Source: Blastocatellia bacterium (GTDB lineage Bacteria > Acidobacteriota > Blastocatellia > Chloracidobacteriales > JADJPF01). Taken from it: DNA of 15,645 bases. The notes beneath the pieces are model-generated. The model saw only the letters and a list, made by a program, of their open reading frames with translations, ran no database searches and was not told where the DNA came from. Position 1 is the stretch's first letter. Every line of letters begins with the position of its first letter. Positions 13,770 through 15,645 of the stretch are shown in pieces. A program made the position numbers and the translations under genes. The stretch spans positions 1-15,645 of the forward strand of contig JAEUQL010000026.1 of assembly GCA_016789295.1 (NCBI GenBank), given 5' to 3'.

Positions 13770-14426
13770 TCAAAGACGTACAAAAGCTTCCACATATCCA
13801 CTCTTGGGCAGTTGTGCTGGATTGGCAAAAACAGCCCTCCAGCGATTCAGTCCAATAATTCCATCTGCATAGTCTATATCAGATATCTGACTTTGGTGAC
13901 ATCTGATAGCCTCTATCTTCCTATCTTTATACGAACTTATATCTTCACATCTATCCCAAGAAGGAAAAAGCCCCCAAACTTCATAAGCCCAGATCGTAAC
14001 ACCACTAACTCTCTTTGCTACATCCATTACCAATCTTCCAGCTATCCTGTGAGTAGGATGTCTGTCTAGTTCTGGATGAGGAAGGTATATCTCTTTTGGA
14101 TGATGAGCTGAGATCACTTCTGCAACCTTCTGTTCAGCAACAGATCGGTTTAAATTGGAGGTTAGATCGTGTAGTTTGAGGTAGTAAAGAACCTCGATGC
14201 CTAATATATAATGCGCTTTAGCTACTTCTCTTTCTCTGATTTGTGCCATCTCTTCATCTGAGCAAGAGAAAGAGCGTGGTGATCTACGTCCATCTGTAAG
14301 GACTAGCGATACAACTTTCTTACAATCACATATAGCTTTTGCAATAGTTCCACCCATTCCTATCTCTGCATCATCAGGATGTGGAGAGACCACAAGTATT
14401 GCTTCATCTGTAAACGCTCTGTTCAT
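13770..14426 (-). CDS. LmbE/PIG-L family N-acetylglucosaminyl deacetylase
   Basis: A 218-residue zinc-dependent deacetylase. The opening motif SPHPDDAEIGMGGT carries zinc ligands His16 and Asp19 with Asp18 as the expected base. The later LPHPELDRHPTHR supplies the third ligand histidine. Family members remove acetyl from N-acetylglucosamine groups, as in BshB (bacillithiol), MshB (mycothiol), or in glycolipid and polysaccharide making. The length and the C-terminal KIEAIRCHQSQ are typical of the BshB-like group, so a bacillithiol step is possible, but no partner gene is present here. It is divergent from the glucosidase gene with a 151-bp spacer. The ATG at 14424-14426 has only a weak ribosome site. 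Confidence 0.88.
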   Translation of the reverse strand: MNRAFTDEAILVVSPHPDDAEIGMGGTIAKAICDCKKVVSLVLTDGRRSPRSFSCSDEEMAQIREREVAKAHYILGIEVLYYLKLHDLTSNLNRSVAEQKVAEVISAHHPKEIYLPHPELDRHPTHRIAGRLVMDVAKRVSGVTIWAYEVWGLFPSWDRCEDISSYKDRKIEAIRCHQSQISDIDYADGIIGLNRWRAVFANPAQLPKSGYVEAFVRL

Positions 14427-14458
14427 AAAAATTCATTTAGTTATTGATTCAGTATCTG

Positions 14459-14487
14459 TTGCTGTCGAAAGAGTTTACCATTATATT
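14459..14487 (+). promoter_or_regulatory. Candidate promoter of the glucosidase gene
   Basis: TTGCTG (14459-14464) and TATATT (14482-14487) are separated by 17 nt. The -10 is a five-of-six match and the -35 only three of six. The position, about 90 bp before the ATG, fits the divergent spacer. Confidence 0.3.
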
Positions 14488-14577
14488 ATGCCATCTATAT
14501 ATCGTGTATATCCTGACTGTGTGTAAATCCCGATGTGTATGTGTATATCTATAAATCCAGAATAGAGAGGCAAGAAG

Positions 14578-15645
14578 ATGTCAACAAAAGAACTCGAACG
14601 GCTCAACACTAAGCTGGCCTGGCCAACATCATGGAAGCGATGGGGGCCATACGTCAGTGAAAGATCTTGGGGCACGGTTAGAGAAGACTACAGCCCGGAT
14701 GGCAATGCGTGGGACTATCTTCCTCATGACAAAGCACGTAGCAAAGCTTACAGATGGGGAGAAGACGGAATTGCTGGAATATGTGACCGGTATCAGTTGA
14801 TGGTCTTTTCACTAGCTCTGTGGAATGGGCGTGACCCCATTCTCAAAGAACGCCTCTTTGGCGTTGTCCCTTCTGAAGGTAACCACGGAGAAGATGTTAA
14901 AGAGTACTATTTCTATCTTGACAGTACTCCTACACACTCATACATGAAGATTCTCTACAAATATCCACAAGATGAGTACCCTTATTGGGATCTCATCAAA
15001 GAGAACCAGCGACGTGCAGGACGTGGGATGGAGTATGAACTTCTCGATACTGGAATTTTTGACAACAACCGCTATTTTGACGTTTTTGTTGAATATGCTA
15101 AGGCTTCGCCTGAAGATATCTCGATCAAAATAGAGGTTTTCAATCGCGGCGATAATGATTCAACCATTCATATTCTTCCACACCTGTGGTTTAGGAACAC
15201 TTGGGCATGGGGCCAGACACCTAGCCCCGAACCACTCATCAAACCTGGCCCCACAGAGGCTAACTTCTTGACCCTGTACGCTGATGACTCTTCAGCAGAA
15301 ATGCTCAAAAACCTTCCTTTTAGCTACAAGCTTGGCCCTCGCTATCTCTATGCAGATGCAGGAGGTCAACTACTTTTTACAAACAACGAGACCAATGCTG
15401 AGCGTGTATATGGTTCACGGGCAAGCAGTCGCAGCCGTTATACAAAAGACGCATTTCACAGATATATCATTCAGGGTGAGAAGGAGGCGGTGAATCCAGA
15501 GCTTTTTGGCACAAAATCTTGCATACATTACAAACTAGAAGTACCAGCTCACAGCTCTGTAACGGTTCGTTTAAGGCTAACACCAGATAAGTTAGTAGAT
15601 CCTTTGTCGAGTGTTGATCAGACAATTGTTACACGCAAAAAAGAG
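14578..15645 (+). CDS. GH63-type glucosidase (MGH1-like), N-terminal 356 codons
   Basis: An open frame from ATG 14578 runs off the right edge. The protein has no signal peptide and opens with LAWPTSWKRWGPYVSERSWG. It then shows the strongly conserved block TVREDYSPDGNAWDYLPHDKAR, RWGEDGIAGICDRYQ, LALWNGRDPILKERLFG, SEGNHGEDVKEYYFYLDSTPTHSYMK and LLDTGIFDNNRYFDVFVEYAKASPEDI. This is the usual sequence of bacterial cytoplasmic glucosidases grouped with GH63 (full length roughly 880-900 residues). The part seen is the N-terminal beta domain plus the linker; the catalytic (alpha/alpha)6 barrel and its acidic residues lie beyond the window. AGAGAGG (14564-14570) is seven nt before the ATG. Likely role: hydrolysis of an alpha-glucoside or glucosylglycerate-like solute. 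Confidence 0.9.
   Translation, partial: MSTKELERLNTKLAWPTSWKRWGPYVSERSWGTVREDYSPDGNAWDYLPHDKARSKAYRWGEDGIAGICDRYQLMVFSLALWNGRDPILKERLFGVVPSEGNHGEDVKEYYFYLDSTPTHSYMKILYKYPQDEYPYWDLIKENQRRAGRGMEYELLDTGIFDNNRYFDVFVEYAKASPEDISIKIEVFNRGDNDSTIHILPHLWFRNTWAWGQTPSPEPLIKPGPTEANFLTLYADDSSAEMLKNLPFSYKLGPRYLYADAGGQLLFTNNETNAERVYGSRASSRSRYTKDAFHRYIIQGEKEAVNPELFGTKSCIHYKLEVPAHSSVTVRLRLTPDKLVDPLSSVDQTIVTRKKE

Noticed and set aside
13711..13770. GGCGATGG near 13711 resembling the start of a fluoride (crcB) riboswitch
   Set aside because: The second conserved segment and the pseudoknot partner are not found, and no fluoride exporter gene follows.
13767..13779. GGTTCAAAG looking like a tRNA T-loop
   Set aside because: There are no flanking stem pairs, acceptor or anticodon arm; it falls at the end of the deacetylase gene.
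13573..13872. Plus-strand open frame of 99 codons with a hydrophobic N-terminal part
   Set aside because: It starts at TTG with no ribosome site, its hydrophobic part comes from the pyrimidine-rich tract, and it overlaps the well-supported deacetylase gene by about 100 bp on the other strand.
14481..14675. Minus-strand open frame of 64 codons across the glucosidase start
   Set aside because: It overlaps a strongly conserved coding start on the other strand and has no family resemblance.

Overview
The window is bacterial chromosomal DNA, moderately AT-rich, with tightly packed genes on both strands. No mobile element, tRNA, rRNA or CRISPR array was seen. Several proteins resemble types common in Acidobacteriota: a secreted two-part beta-rich protein with a Lys/Asp tract, a Tat-exported superoxide dismutase, a short N-terminal zinc-ribbon membrane protein, and an FHA-transmembrane-protease. 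An AT-rich member of that phylum, perhaps near Blastocatellia, is my best guess. It is an inference from protein style, with no marker-gene placement behind it.

Left part (1-6667): the 3' end of an unrecognised gene, then a minus-strand gene for a secreted protein of about 495 aa with a plausible terminator behind it. Next is a plus-strand GDT1/TMEM165-type cation transporter. A minus-strand run of four closely spaced genes follows, read from 6667 down to 2852: two zinc-dependent medium-chain dehydrogenases, an exported amidohydrolase and an RluA-type pseudouridine synthase. Gaps of 8-29 bp suggest one operon. The first three look metabolic; the fourth may simply share the transcript.

Middle part (6668-11110): a plus-strand pair encodes an FHA-like/transmembrane/coiled-coil/trypsin-like protease and a zinc-ribbon membrane protein. 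It converges, with an 11-bp overlap, on a minus-strand group of superoxide dismutase, HIT nucleotide hydrolase and a shortened crotonase-fold protein. The HIT stop and crotonase start overlap as TAATG, so translation is probably coupled.

Right part (11111-15645): ribosomal protein S1 with six S1 repeats and a hairpin terminator, then about 880 bp without a convincing gene. That stretch is rich in palindromes: three GC stems closed by the same TTTA loop, a TAACTCA/TGAGTTA palindrome with an extra half-site, and a pyrimidine-rich tract. After it come a minus-strand LmbE/PIG-L deacetylase and, divergently, the first 356 codons of a GH63-type glucosidase that runs off the window.

Most of the window is housekeeping or ordinary metabolism. 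The parts most worth a second look are the protease with a degenerate FHA domain, the cut-down crotonase coupled to HIT, the dismutase with an altered second shell, and the palindrome-rich spacer before rpsA.
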